Made by a program: the position numbers and the translations under genes. Positions 52,753 to 63,143 of a DNA stretch of 64,000 nt are shown in pieces (the first letter of the stretch is position 1; each line of letters begins with the position of its first letter). The DNA comes from Anseranas semipalmata (taxonomy: Eukaryota > Chordata > Aves > Anseriformes > Anseranatidae): positions 134 to 64,133 of the forward strand of contig VXAA01000104.1 in the NCBI GenBank assembly GCA_013399115.1, written 5' to 3'. The notes under the pieces were generated by a model. The model was not told the DNA's origin and did not search any database. It was given only the letters and a program-made list of their open reading frames with translations.

Positions 52753-54398
52753 TCCACTGTTAGGTCAATTTTGGGTCAGCAATAGGGGTCATTCAGAATC
52801 GTAAAGACAAGGGTCCAAGTACTGCCAGTGAGGAGTCTGTTTTTCAGGGGCTGGTGCATCTTTCTACAAGGGCCATAGAGCTTCCCAGTCTTTCTTCCTA
52901 TACCTTCTCTTTTCAATGGCTAGAATACAGCATGTGCAGATAAAAAGCCTCTTATTTTAACAAAAACTTTTTACTTCAGCAATCCTATTCTTGTTTGTGT
53001 TTGTCTCGTTTACTCCTTTCATACAAATTCTCCATGAGTCTGTGAAGCGATTCAGATTATTTGGAAATGTAACATCAAACAGTTGAAATAAAAAGCAATA
53101 GAATTATTTGTTTGGCAGGGTGGCAATGGTGGAGGGGGAAATAATCTAAATGTTCTGTATGTGTCTCCTTTCCTCTCTTAATGCTAAGATTCAGGGACCA
53201 AAACCTTGGCTTTATTATATAGGAATGAGAACACATGAGCAGGATAAAAGGGGAAAAGGAAAGTAGAGAACTGTGAAGAACCTTGTTGGCATTACACTTT
53301 TGTGAGCTAGCCATATTTGTTATTAATATAGTTTTCTAGGAAGCTTTATAGTTTTAAGGAAGTATTTTAGATATAAACGTATCTGTTGCATTAACAATGG
53401 GTACAAGCTCTGGCTTCTAGCTCCCTCCACAAGACACTTTCTTGAACTTAAGGGAAAATATATTATGCCTACTCTTTCCTATACAAAGGTGAAGTTTACA
53501 ATGAGTAAATTAACACCATCTGGTTATAGCGTATCATACTCTGTATTGCTGCAGTTAGTTTATACTCACAACAGAATATTAAATACTGATGGAACTGTGG
53601 AATTAACAGCTGTGTTTATTAGTGGTTATATCTTTTAATATACTTCACTTTGCTACAGACTATTAGGATATGTTCTATGGCTTGTAAGGCATGGAACATG
53701 AAATGGTTGAATCTTCATGAACTATTAATATAATACAATAGACGAACATAACAGACTAACTGTGGCTACTACAAGATTGCCTCCAGCTGTGAAGTAACCA
53801 GGTCTGATATTTCTACAGTCCCTTCCATTCCTATGTTTCTCTGTTCAATGTTTTGGTCCATTAATATAGGTGAGACATTTACAGAAGTGTAATGTCAGCA
53901 GAACAGAGTAATTCATTTGTTAATGCATCGCTCAGAAGGAAAATAGTTATATTTAGTATATATAGAAAATACTATAGACTAAAAATGAATTAATTTGTAA
54001 TGTATTTAAATATTTTGTGGGAGTATAATTTGTTAATTTGCTTGGTATTAATCTTTTTGCTTCCATAGTGACCACTGACAGAGAGGTTTAAAAAGTTCCT
54101 CTGATGGAAATCAACTATCAATCTATTGTTAAGACCAAAAACAATTACATACTTTACCAGCGTCAAAATATCTACATCAAGGAGACAACTTTGTCCTTCT
54201 GCATAACAGCTATAACTACACCCCAACTAGTAAATGAACTAGAAGACACACTGACAATATTTTCTTAATTCAGAGGGATATTCTCATGATTAGAAAATGC
54301 AATAGCACAATTGACTACCCTGTCCTACTCCCACTGAATCCAATTGTTACAATAACAGCAGTAGTGGATTTATATTTGAGAATCATTCTACCCGTATG
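52753..54398. other. unassigned intergenic DNA
   Basis: AT-rich spacer between two inverted CR1 tails. No gene is recognised. Confidence 0.5.
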
Positions 54399-54537
54399 GC
54401 TGGAGGTATTCAAAAGACGTTTAGATGTAGAGCTTGGTGATATGGTTTAGTTGAGGACTTGGTAGTGTTAGGTCACAGGTTGGACTAGGTGATCTTGGAG
54501 GTCTCTTCCGACATAAAAGATTCTGTGATTCTGTGAT
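54399..54537 (+). mobile_element. CR1 LINE 3' fragment
   Basis: A short tail with CTGGAGGTATTCAAAAGACG, TTGGTGATATGGTTTAG, GTTGGACTAGGTGATCTTGG and two final ATTCTGTG octamers. It is nearly the reverse complement of the left part of the copy at 52503. Confidence 0.93.
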
Positions 54538-56005
54538 CTTTTGATCTTTACCTGTTCTTTTGTTGAACTGCTGGATATATTTACGATTAATATTAAGATA
54601 TTGATACTCCTTAGTCTGGCAAAGTGGCTTGTTTCAGAACAGTTTGTTGATGAAGATAATAAAAGTTAGCAAGCCTTTGGTAATTAGTTGTTCAGCTTAT
54701 GCAGGGACTAATGAATCATCCTATACCATGGAGTTAAGTTCGAGGTTCTTGGTGCTCTTGATGTCATGGCTTCATAATCTCTCCTATGATGAAAGAGTCT
54801 TCTGAGCCTAATGGCTTAAAAAAGAGGCAAGCTCTTTCTAAACAGGAAAGAATATATTCCTACAAGAAATTATGAATTTTATGTTTTTCTTTACTAATAA
54901 CCTTGCATATATTTGAAGGGCTACATGTTGAATAAATAGGAATAGATATCTTTCTAGATCTAGACCCAGGAACATGTCCACCCTTGGTAAAAATTATTAG
55001 GTTAGGTTCTGTGACAATTATTATTTATTGTTAACATACTTATTTTTTTTAAGTCACATAGATGTAAAAAAATTAAATTTACATCTACAAGTGTATCAAT
55101 TTTTTTAATGTAACCTAAAATATATTTTTTAAATGTTATAGCATTTTTCCTTCTTTGGTAACAATTTCACATTTGTTTTGGAAGTTAATAGCGTAACATA
55201 TGCTTCTGTCAGTGATATATCAACAAACTGTATTTATACTGCATTGTATGTTCTCCTAGCCCACCACAGCTGAGGTCTGATTGAGACTATAGCCTCAAGT
55301 GACTATAAACCAAACAATTATTTTTTAAACTAATGTGTATGCTTCCTAATGATTCACAACATTAAACTCTCACTTGGCAGGACAGCAAAAAAAATCTCTT
55401 TTTTTCGCTCTAGGCATAGAAATTCTGTGGAACATTTTTTTTAAATGGTTGTGGGTGACCAGAATGCAATTTAAAACTTCAATGGTATTTGCTCAGGGTT
55501 GCTTGCTTACTTGTAATTGTTTCCAGAATGTTTGTTTGGAAATTTGTTAGATTATATACTACACGCAATAACTCTATATGCCAAATTCACTGCTGTAATA
55601 CTTGGCACTGCAATTGGTTATGCTTATTTCAGCACCACTTAAAATAGCTAGTTCTTTATGTAAGCAAGAATAAAGGTGATTTCAGTCTATGGCTCTTTTT
55701 TCCACATGCAATAGCATTAAATGAGTTGCAGCAGGAGTTATTTCTGATTATATGTTTTGTAATTTATTATGGTCACTTTTTCCTCTTGACAACAAAAGTT
55801 GTCTTTTTTTTTCCTTCCTTTATTAATTTCTTTTCTCTTTTTTCTTATTTTTTTTCTCTTTTTCTTCTCTTTTCTTTTTTGGCGGGGAGGTTTGAAGTTA
55901 TTTTTATTTTGATGTCTGGAATAAACTTCAGATTATTTTAACTGAAATCATTCATACACAATATATATTTCAAAGCTAAAGCACTTTAAGCTAATATACT
56001 TCAAA
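54538..56005. other. unassigned intergenic DNA
   Basis: AT-rich DNA with a T-rich stretch at about 55800-55880. Nothing recognisable is present. Confidence 0.5.
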
Positions 56006-56070
56006 CATAGAATCATAGAATCAGAATGGTTTGGGTTGGAAGGGACATTAAAGGTCATCTAGTACAACTG
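56006..56070 (-). mobile_element. very short CR1 3' end
   Basis: Only about 65 bases: CATAGAATCATAGAATC, GGTTTGGGTTGGAAGGGACA and the following CATCTAGT block. It is a severe 5' truncation. Confidence 0.9.
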
Positions 56071-56248
56071 CAAAATAATTTAAGAATACATGATTTTAGA
56101 GAACAGCAGGAATAACATTACATAAACATTACATTTGAATATTTATGAAAAAATATTTTTATGTTCTCCAACAAACTACTTACTAACACCTTGATGTTCT
56201 GAGCAACAATTATATGACTATTGGAATTCCTGCTGATATCTGAATTTA

Positions 56249-56811
56249 CAGAATCACAGAATCATTTAGGTTGGAAGGTACCTCTTGAGATCACCTAGTC
56301 CAATACCACTGCTCAAGCAAGGTCTGCCAGAGCAGGTTGTCCAGGACCATGTCCAGTAGGATTTTGATTATCTCCAAAGATTCAGACCCCATGACCTGTC
56401 TTTGTAACATGTGCTAGTGTTTGAACACAGTCACAATAAAATAGTATTTCCTTGTATTCAGATAGAATTTCATGTGTTTTACTGTTTGCCTGTTGTTTCT
56501 TGTCCTGTCAGTTGACCCTACTGAGAAGAGTCCAGGCTGAACAGTCTCAGCTCTCTCAGCCTTTCCTCATATGATAGGTGATCCAGTTCTTTAATCTTTT
56601 ATTGTCCCTGCACCAGAATCACTCCAGTAAGTGCATATCTTTCCTGTACTGGGGAGCCCAGAACTGGACACAGCATTCAAAATATTTCTTAACAGTGCTT
56701 GAATAGAGTAGAATGATAATTTCCCCCAGCCTGCTAGCAACATGCTTCCTCATGCAGTCCAGGAGGCATTGGCCATTTTTGCTGGAAGGGTGCATTGCAG
56801 GCTAGTGGTTG
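56249..56811 (-). mobile_element. CR1 LINE 3' fragment, diverged
   Basis: The 3' end at 56249 (ACAGAATCACAGAATCATTTAG) is followed by GATCACCTAGTCCAATACC, CTGAACAGTCTCAGCTCTCT, a TGTACTGGGGAGCCCAGAAC block and GGAGGCATTGGCC. Many small differences from the other copies suggest it is older. Similarity ends near 56811 in the region encoding the palm/thumb part of ORF2. Confidence 0.9.
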
Positions 56812-56976
56812 GCTTATTTTCTACCTGGCCTTTGAAAGGTAGATATCTATGGGTGGCCTAGTTTTCCTTGGGCAGCATGTTTCATCACAACCTAAGGGAG
56901 AGGTCTGAAAAGGTATAGGTGCATCATCTTTACAGGTAGAAAGTGACTAGGCAGAAGAGTCAGGTTGTAAGGATGT

Positions 56977-57499
56977 TGTACTGGATCTGGATGGGAAGGA
57001 GTTAGATTTCTTCATAGCCACTACAGTGCTGTGTTTTGGAGATGTGACTAAAACAGTGTTGATGAAACACCAGTGTTTTGGGTATTGCTAAGCAGTCCTT
57101 ACACAGCTTCAAGGCTTTCTCTTTTTCCCGCTCTGACCCCCTGATGAGTAGGCCAGGGTTGGACATGAAGCTGGGAGGGGACATAGCCTGGACAGATGAC
57201 CTAAACCGACCAAAGAGAAGGGAGTTCTGGGTAAGGTAGCCATTGCTTGGGGACTGGTTGGGCATCAGTCTGCTTGTGGGAGGTGGTAAGTGATTGTTTT
57301 TGCATCGTTTGTTTATTTTTATTTGTTGGTGTTTTTTTCTTCCTCTTTCTTTTCCTTCACTTACTAAACTATCTTTATCTTGACCTATGAGTTTTCTTGC
57401 TCTTGCTCTTTCTATTCTCTCCCCTATCCCACTGTGGCTGAGCGGACTGAGTAAGCAGCTCTGTGGTGCTTAGCTGCTGGCTGAGGTCAACAAATCACA
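56977..57499 (+). mobile_element. solo LTR, copy 2, with perfect 5-bp target duplication
   Basis: The 523-bp element begins TGTACTGGATCTGG and ends AACAAATCACA. It is flanked by GATGT on both sides (56972-56976 and 57500-57504). Shared blocks with the 37.6-kb copy include CAGTGCTGTGTTTTGGA, AGCTGGGAGGGGACATAGCC and CTATCTTTATCTTGACC. The TG...CA ends and 5-bp duplication fit an ERVL-like LTR. With its own duplication at both ends, it is a solo LTR left by recombination, or inserted as such, and not one end of a provirus with the 61-kb copy. No viral genes are present. Confidence 0.88.
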
Positions 57500-58730
57500 G
57501 ATGTCCATACTTTAAGTCCATGTTTCCCATCCCAGCTACCATTCTGATTTGCAGGTAACAGAAGGCTTACATCATTTGGCTCACTAATTTTCTGATAATG
57601 TGTTAACATACTGCTAAGAACATGGAGTTTCCAACTGTGTGAACATTTTATATGAATAAGAGCTTTTAATCCAGATTTCATTATTAAAAATAATCCTAAA
57701 GACTTACTGTGGGTAACCTGTATGTCATTCTTGTATGACATCAGCTAAGACCATTTACCTTCTCTGTCAAAACAACTAAAAATGTAAGCAATTTACTAAT
57801 GTGATTTGCATAACTTTTCAGACTATGTTAAGTAAGTTAAATATGTATTATTCATGATAATCTACCTGAGAAACATTACTGTCAAACAGACATTCTATTA
57901 ATCTGCTACTGTCGTATTCACTTGCAATATAATATTTCTAATACAAAGCTCAGAAATTTTTGGTTCAGAAAGAATAATTATAGAAGGAGCAAGACTGGGG
58001 TACTTGACTTAAAAAATCTAGAACTTCAATAACCTAGAGACAGAAATTTAATTAAATATATCATGAATTATGTGTGTATTATTCCCAAATCTGTGCCATA
58101 AAATTTATGAAGAAAATAAATAAAATTCGTGGATGTTAATGCAACACAAACAGACGAAACATTTCATCTCTGTATAGGTGTTATAGAGTTGAAAAAGATT
58201 AAGTTTAAGCTGAAAAACTTAAAGCCTACTGTTAGATAAATAATGCAGTTCTTAGTACTTAGATCTTGAGTAAATCTTGAGGTAATGAAGAAATCTTCTA
58301 AGTATTTTTCAAATTTCTGAGTATTTTTCAAAGTATTTTTTATCACAAAAAGGCTGTCTGAAAAGTGGCCTACAAAAGGGAAGAGACTGGTTGATTATGC
58401 TCAGATTGTTCTACCTTTGCTTCAGTACTTAACTCAGGTATTCGGGTTTGGATCCTTATTCTTTTACACTCCTTTGTGGTCACTTGGATAACTCAGGGAG
58501 GTGGGGCACATGTTAGTTGTGCTGAGTCAACTTATACAGATCCACTGCCTTCCTCTCTGTACAGAGGGATGGTAGGACAGAAAGCTTTTTCTATTTGTAG
58601 ACAGACCTATCTAGGCAAATCTAGGCTGAAGAAACGGAATGGAAGAAAATATAAATGTGCATATAGAAGAAAGTACTCATAATAATAATGTGCCATCACT
58701 ATATTAGCTTGCCTTTTATTAGTCTATCAG
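57500..58730. other. unassigned intergenic DNA
   Basis: AT-rich sequence between an LTR and a CR1. No gene is seen. A short local repeat of GTATTTTTCAAA occurs near 58299-58340. Confidence 0.5.
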
Positions 58731-59228
58731 CCCTGGGTCCTCCAGCAGAGGAAGGACATGGATGTATTAGAACGAGTCTAGAGCAGGGCCACGAGGATGA
58801 TCAGAGGGATGGAGCACCTCTCCTGTGAAGACAGGCTGAGGGAGTTGGGGTTGTTCAGCCTGGAGAAGAGAAGGCTCCAGGAAGACCTTATAGTGGCCTT
58901 CCAGTGCCTAAAGGGGGCCTACAGGAAAGCTGGAGAGTGACTCTGTCAGGAAGTGTAGGAATTGGACAAGGAGTAATGATTTTAAACTAAAAGAGGGTAG
59001 ATTTAGATTAGATATTCAGAAGAAATTCTTTACTCAGAATGTGGTGAGGCACTGGAACAGGTTGCCCACAGAAACTGTGGATGCCCCATCCCTGGAATTG
59101 TTTAAGGCCATGTTGGATGGGGCTTTCAGCAACATGGTCTAATGGAAGGTGTCCCTGCCTATGGCAGGGGGTTTGGAATTAGATGATCTTTAAGGTCCCT
59201 TCCAATCCAAGCTATTCTACGATCTGTA
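58731..59228 (+). mobile_element. CR1 LINE 3' fragment with ORF2 C-terminal remnant
   Basis: The copy starts inside the last third of ORF2 (residues RKDMDVLERV, then [18 protein letters not shown] and [10 protein letters not shown], interrupted by stops). It continues through GTGGTGAGGCACTGGAACAG and ends at GGTCCCTTCCAATCCAAGCTATTCTACGAT with a worn octamer. It is 5'-truncated and non-functional. Confidence 0.94.
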
Positions 59229-60797
59229 ATTTCCATTCCTGCCTCTAATCATATATATGAAAAATAAAAGAAACACCATCAGAAAGAATTTTTGCAAGTA
59301 AACCTTGAAATGTACTTAGTTGTGCTAATATGCTTCTCTCATCTTCCCCCCTTTGTGGGAGAAGCTATTTCACCCACAAGAAAATCCAGAAATCTTTATT
59401 TGTAGCCTGTCATGTTAGGAAATTTTAGAAGTAAAGGACCAAGCTTAAATTGCTCTTCTTATTTCAAGTTGTAGTCTGGGATGCTCACCTGAGACTGTCC
59501 CTTCCTGAACAATAGATAATTGACACACCAATGCAGGTTTCTTTTCCCCTGTTTTTAGATATTTTTAGTCCTATTTAACCTTAAATAAGGAAATTGAAGA
59601 AAAGCATTAACACCTTTTTTTCAGACCAGGAACACAGATGAAAACTAAGAGAAGCTGAAGCAAAATAAGAGTCAGTAATAAGCAGTGCAAAATTCTAAAT
59701 GTGAAAGAATACAGTTTGATTAACAAAAGTCAATAAAACTCAAAATAGAAAAGATATTAATGAATATTCCTATGAATGACACAGGTGAGAGCAACATTTT
59801 TTTGATCTTTTTTGTCTCATGAGACATTCACTATAAACAAGTTTACATGCTGTATTAGAAGTTACATTTCTGCAAATGATATTTTTTTCCAAAATTGTCT
59901 GCAAACAAGGCTGCATTTATTCATACATGGTATTTATATATAAATTGACACATTTCTGTGAGAACATTCATAGTAGAATGTACTCACTTGTATATCTTGT
60001 GTAAAATTGAAAATGCAACCTATAGTAATTGAATGTAAATGATCTGACTCTCTCCGCCTTAGTTGAGAATGCGTCCAAATATGTTTAAGTATGTGATGCC
60101 TGAATACAATTGTAATATATTTCTTCCTGAGAAAAGGAAGACAGGAACATATTTTAAATATTCTGATAGTTCCAGGTTCTGCTTATCACTGACTATGTTG
60201 CATTTCCTAATGAACTTGCACTTGCATTTCTCTTTATAATGATTGGGTCCCCTTCTCAGTGAATATATGACCAAGCTTACAATTTTTACTACTTACCATA
60301 AGCTTTGAATTTGAATTCCAGCTACTCGAAGGTGAATTACCTGCCAGTCAAAGAACATTTTTCTTAAGAATAATGAACAAATACATTTATATATTCCACC
60401 ATCAGCCTATAGTTAATGGCAGAATACACAATTAGTTCAAGCATTGAATTTCTAAGGTGGTTAACACACAACCCCCTTGTCTAATGGCTGCGCTAGCTGT
60501 AGAATTTACTCTGTGCAACTTGTTCCCCAGCTTCTCATCAGTACCCTCTTGTGGGGGAGAATGTAGCCCTATTTGCTAGCTGAACTTCCTTTGTATTGCT
60601 CCTTCACTCATCTCCACCAGTTGGTCTAAAAGGCATCCACTATGGAAGCTGTCCAGGACTGATACCGCAGTAGTAGGAGAAGGACAAGAATCTTTTCTGA
60701 AATCTGGCCATATCCACATCCATACTAAAAATGTCAAGGAGCAAAATGCAAAGGTTATTTCTTGTTTTATTTTGTGCACTGGGTCTGGCCAAGATCC
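59229..60797. other. unassigned intergenic DNA
   Basis: AT-rich with no recognised gene or repeat. The small open frames here show no motif. Confidence 0.5.
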
Positions 60798-60970
60798 TAG
60801 AATCATAGAATGGCTTGGGTTGGAAGGGACATTAAAGATCATCTGGTTCCAACCCCCCTGCCGTAGGCAGGGATGCCACTTACTAGATCAGGTTGCCCGG
60901 GGCCCCACCCAGCCTGGCCTTGAACGCCTTCAGGGATGGGGCATCCACAACCTCTCTGGGCAACCTATTC
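60798..60970 (-). mobile_element. CR1 LINE 3' fragment abutting an LTR
   Basis: The 3' end is TAGAATCATAGAATGGCTTGGGTTGG (60798 on), followed by CAACCCCCCTGCC, GGGATGGGGCATCC and CTCTCTGGGCAACCT. It breaks off where the LTR begins, and no continuation is found on the far side of the LTR. Confidence 0.93.
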
Positions 60971-61510
60971 ACTGAGTTAAGATTGAGTTAACTTTCTTTA
61001 CATCAGCCCAATTTGTGGCTAAGATAACATTGATAACACAACAGTATTTTGGTATTGCTGAACAGTGCTTGCACAGCATCAAGGCTTTTTCTCTTGCACC
61101 TTTGCCACTCACTGAGTAGGCTAGAGGTGGTCAAGATGCTGGGACGGGATACAGCCAAGACAATTGACTGAAACTGATCAAAGGAATATCCCATATCATA
61201 CAATGTCATGCTCAGCAATAAAATCTCAGGGAAAGAAGGAGGAAGGGGGAACACTCACGGTTTTGGCATTTTTCTTCCCAAGCAAGCATTATGCATGCTG
61301 AGGTCCTGCTTTCCAGGAAGTAACTGAACTGGGAAACAATGAATGAATTTCTCCTTTTGTTTTGCTTGTGAGCAGTTTTTGCTTTCCATGTTAAACTGTC
61401 CTTATCTCAATCTGTAAATCTTCTCCCTTTCCACAATTTTTTCCCAATCCTGTGGGAGAGGAGAGTAAGCTAGAAGCCCGGTGTGTGTTGGCCAGGATCA
61501 ACCTGATACA
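60969..61510 (+). mobile_element. LTR of the same retroviral family, copy 3, worn
   Basis: It has the same block order as the other two: GATTGAGTTAACTTTC, ATTGATAACAC, CTGAACAGTGCTTGCACAGC, GGAATATCCCAT, ATGCTCAGCAATAAAA, GAATGAATTTC, GTCCTTATCTCAA and a GGATCAACCTGATACA end. The left boundary is diverged, and I see no matching target duplication, so the exact ends are uncertain by a few bases. No internal retroviral region adjoins it. Confidence 0.78.
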
Positions 61511-61577
61511 GTAGTGTGATTTTTAACTAATCTGTATTCTGTGACCGGAGAATAGCAATACCTTTATTCGTAAACAG

Positions 61578-61609
<32 letters not shown>

Positions 61610-61618
61610 ACCTTTCTA
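61578..61618. repeat. poly(A) run, 41 bases
   Basis: The longest homopolymer in the window. ACCTTTATT (61560-61568) and ACCTTTCTA (61619 on) on its two sides are similar, but only about a dozen bases lie between the first and the run, so there is no insert to call. Confidence 0.9.
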
Positions 61619-61791
61619 GGCAAGTATTAGTCTGTTTGCTTGACTTCATTGCTCTTTTAAGTCATACAATAAATTTTGAAGGAAAGGAAAATTCAGAATA
61701 TGACAGTAAATGGAGAATATGACACATTTTCAGGATGACTTTATGAAGGTTATGCTGTATCAAATAGTATCTTTGTTTTATGTTAAGAATT

Positions 61792-62345
61792 GTTAGATGA
61801 CAATGCTGTGGAGTTAATCTATTTAAATTTAGTTACAGAAATTAAATAGTGCCCAACAGGAGATTATTACTTTAAGCAGAAATGTCAGTATTAATGAGTG
61901 CTATGAAACAGAGAAGGTACCTGAAGAGGGAGACAGGTGAGAGATTATTTTTAATTTGCGGACTACAGCAGTTGGGAGTCTCTACCAATAGAAGATGGCA
62001 GGATTATTATGTAGGAGGAATTAAATGACAGCGTTGACTGGTGAATGAAATTTAATAGTAAAAAGTCATGCATTTTCCATATTGTGTCGAGAGAGATTTA
62101 CAGGCTTTCCATGTCTTCATTTCTTAAAGCAAAGAGCTTAAGAGGAAAGTATGATGGCATTTCAAACACTTTAGGAGGATAAACTTCAAGATACAGATGA
62201 ACTACTTAAGTTATGAAATAACACCAGCACAAGATCAAAAAAGTTATAAATTAGTCATGAATATATTTTGACTCCAAATTAGAAGACAGGTTCTAACCAT
62301 GTGAAGAGTGATATTCTGGAAGCATTCCAATGAGATAAAACAAAT
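61792..62345 (+). mobile_element. old CR1/L3-like LINE fragment
   Basis: Weak but ordered similarity to the CR1-clade reverse transcriptase. A motif-A-like segment reads DNAVELIYLNL (about 61798-61830). A segment resembling MKFNSKK...CI occurs at about 62046-62075, where CR1 proteins have KFNKAKCKVLHL. Near 62235-62335 a stretch ending TTCTGGAAGCATTCCAATGAGA resembles the ORF2 end (WRXLPXE region). Frames are lost. The degree of decay suggests an ancient insertion, older than the other CR1 copies. It could also be a very worn avian CR1. Confidence 0.5.
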
Positions 62346-62629
62346 CTGAATGATTTCACATGGAGTTTGCTACGTTTATGAAAGGGGTGAAAAGAGGTAA
62401 ATCTAAATCTAGAGATTTGATTTAGAGACTAGGACACAGGTGTTACAGTCAGGAAATACTGGAAGAAGGTATTAATATCCCTTGAATGTAGAGTGTGGTC
62501 TACTTCCTTGGTCTATGAGATTTGTTAGCAAACTCTTCACATTTGTGAGGACTTAGGACATTAATGATAAATATAATCTATTCTGTCTTCCTGTGATACA
62601 TTAGATTGACTTCAGTCTTTAAGCAGCAC

Positions 62630-63143
62630 AACTGAGAAAATGTGATGGGTGATAGTAGTAGGCAACTCTCTTCTGAGAGGTACAGAGACACACATTTGCT
62701 GACCTGATCCATTCTCAAGAGAAGTGTGCTGCTTACCAGGGGCTCTTATCAGGGATGTCACCAACAGACTACCAAGCTTCATACAATCTACTGAGTATTA
62801 TCCACTGCTATTGTTTCACATGTGCACCAGCAATACAGCCAGCAGCAGCCTGAGGAGTATCAAAAAGGATTAAAGGAGCAGCAGTAAGGGATTCAGGAGC
62901 ACGAGTAGTTTTTTTCGTCAGAACTCCTGGTCAAAGGGAAGGGATATGAAAGGGCCAGCTGAATCTGGCAAATCAACAAATGGTTACAGGACTGGTGCCA
63001 CAGCCAGGGGTTTGCTACTTAGACCATAGGACTTGCTTTGAGAAACCTGGTCTACTGGGGCTGATGGGGTCCACCTGTCAGAGAAGGGGAAGAGCATCTT
63101 GGGTCATAGGCTTGCCAAGCTGGTGAAGAGGGCTTTAAGTTAA
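62630..63143 (+). mobile_element. CR1 LINE ORF1 fragment
   Basis: The segment matches the C-terminal half of CR1 ORF1 and stops exactly after the ORF1 stop codon region. The equivalent ORF1 end (ERALN stop) is seen on the minus strand at 534-580. ORF2 and the 3' end are absent, so this is a 5' or internal piece, which is unusual because most CR1 copies are 3' ends. Confidence 0.82.
62642..63143 (+). pseudogene. CR1 ORF1 esterase (SGNH/GDSL-type) domain, frameshifted
   Basis: Some CR1-clade ORF1 proteins carry a serine esterase domain of the SGNH type. Here the nucleophile motif GDS is at 62651-62656, inside VMGDSS where CR1 has VVGDSLL. The Asp-His pair is near the end as DGVHLSEKG (Asp codon 63063-63065, His codon 63072-63074). 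The frame then runs through LGHRLAKLVKRALS to TAA at 63141-63143. The nucleophile and the Asp-His pair are in different frames, so there is a net frameshift, plus at least one in-frame stop (TGA near 62690). The domain's role in retrotransposition is not settled. This copy cannot make it. Confidence 0.78.

Noticed and set aside
56977..61510. A provirus with LTRs at 57.0 and 61.0 kb
   Set aside because: The 57-kb copy has its own perfect target duplication on both sides, and the interval between holds CR1 pieces with no viral genes.
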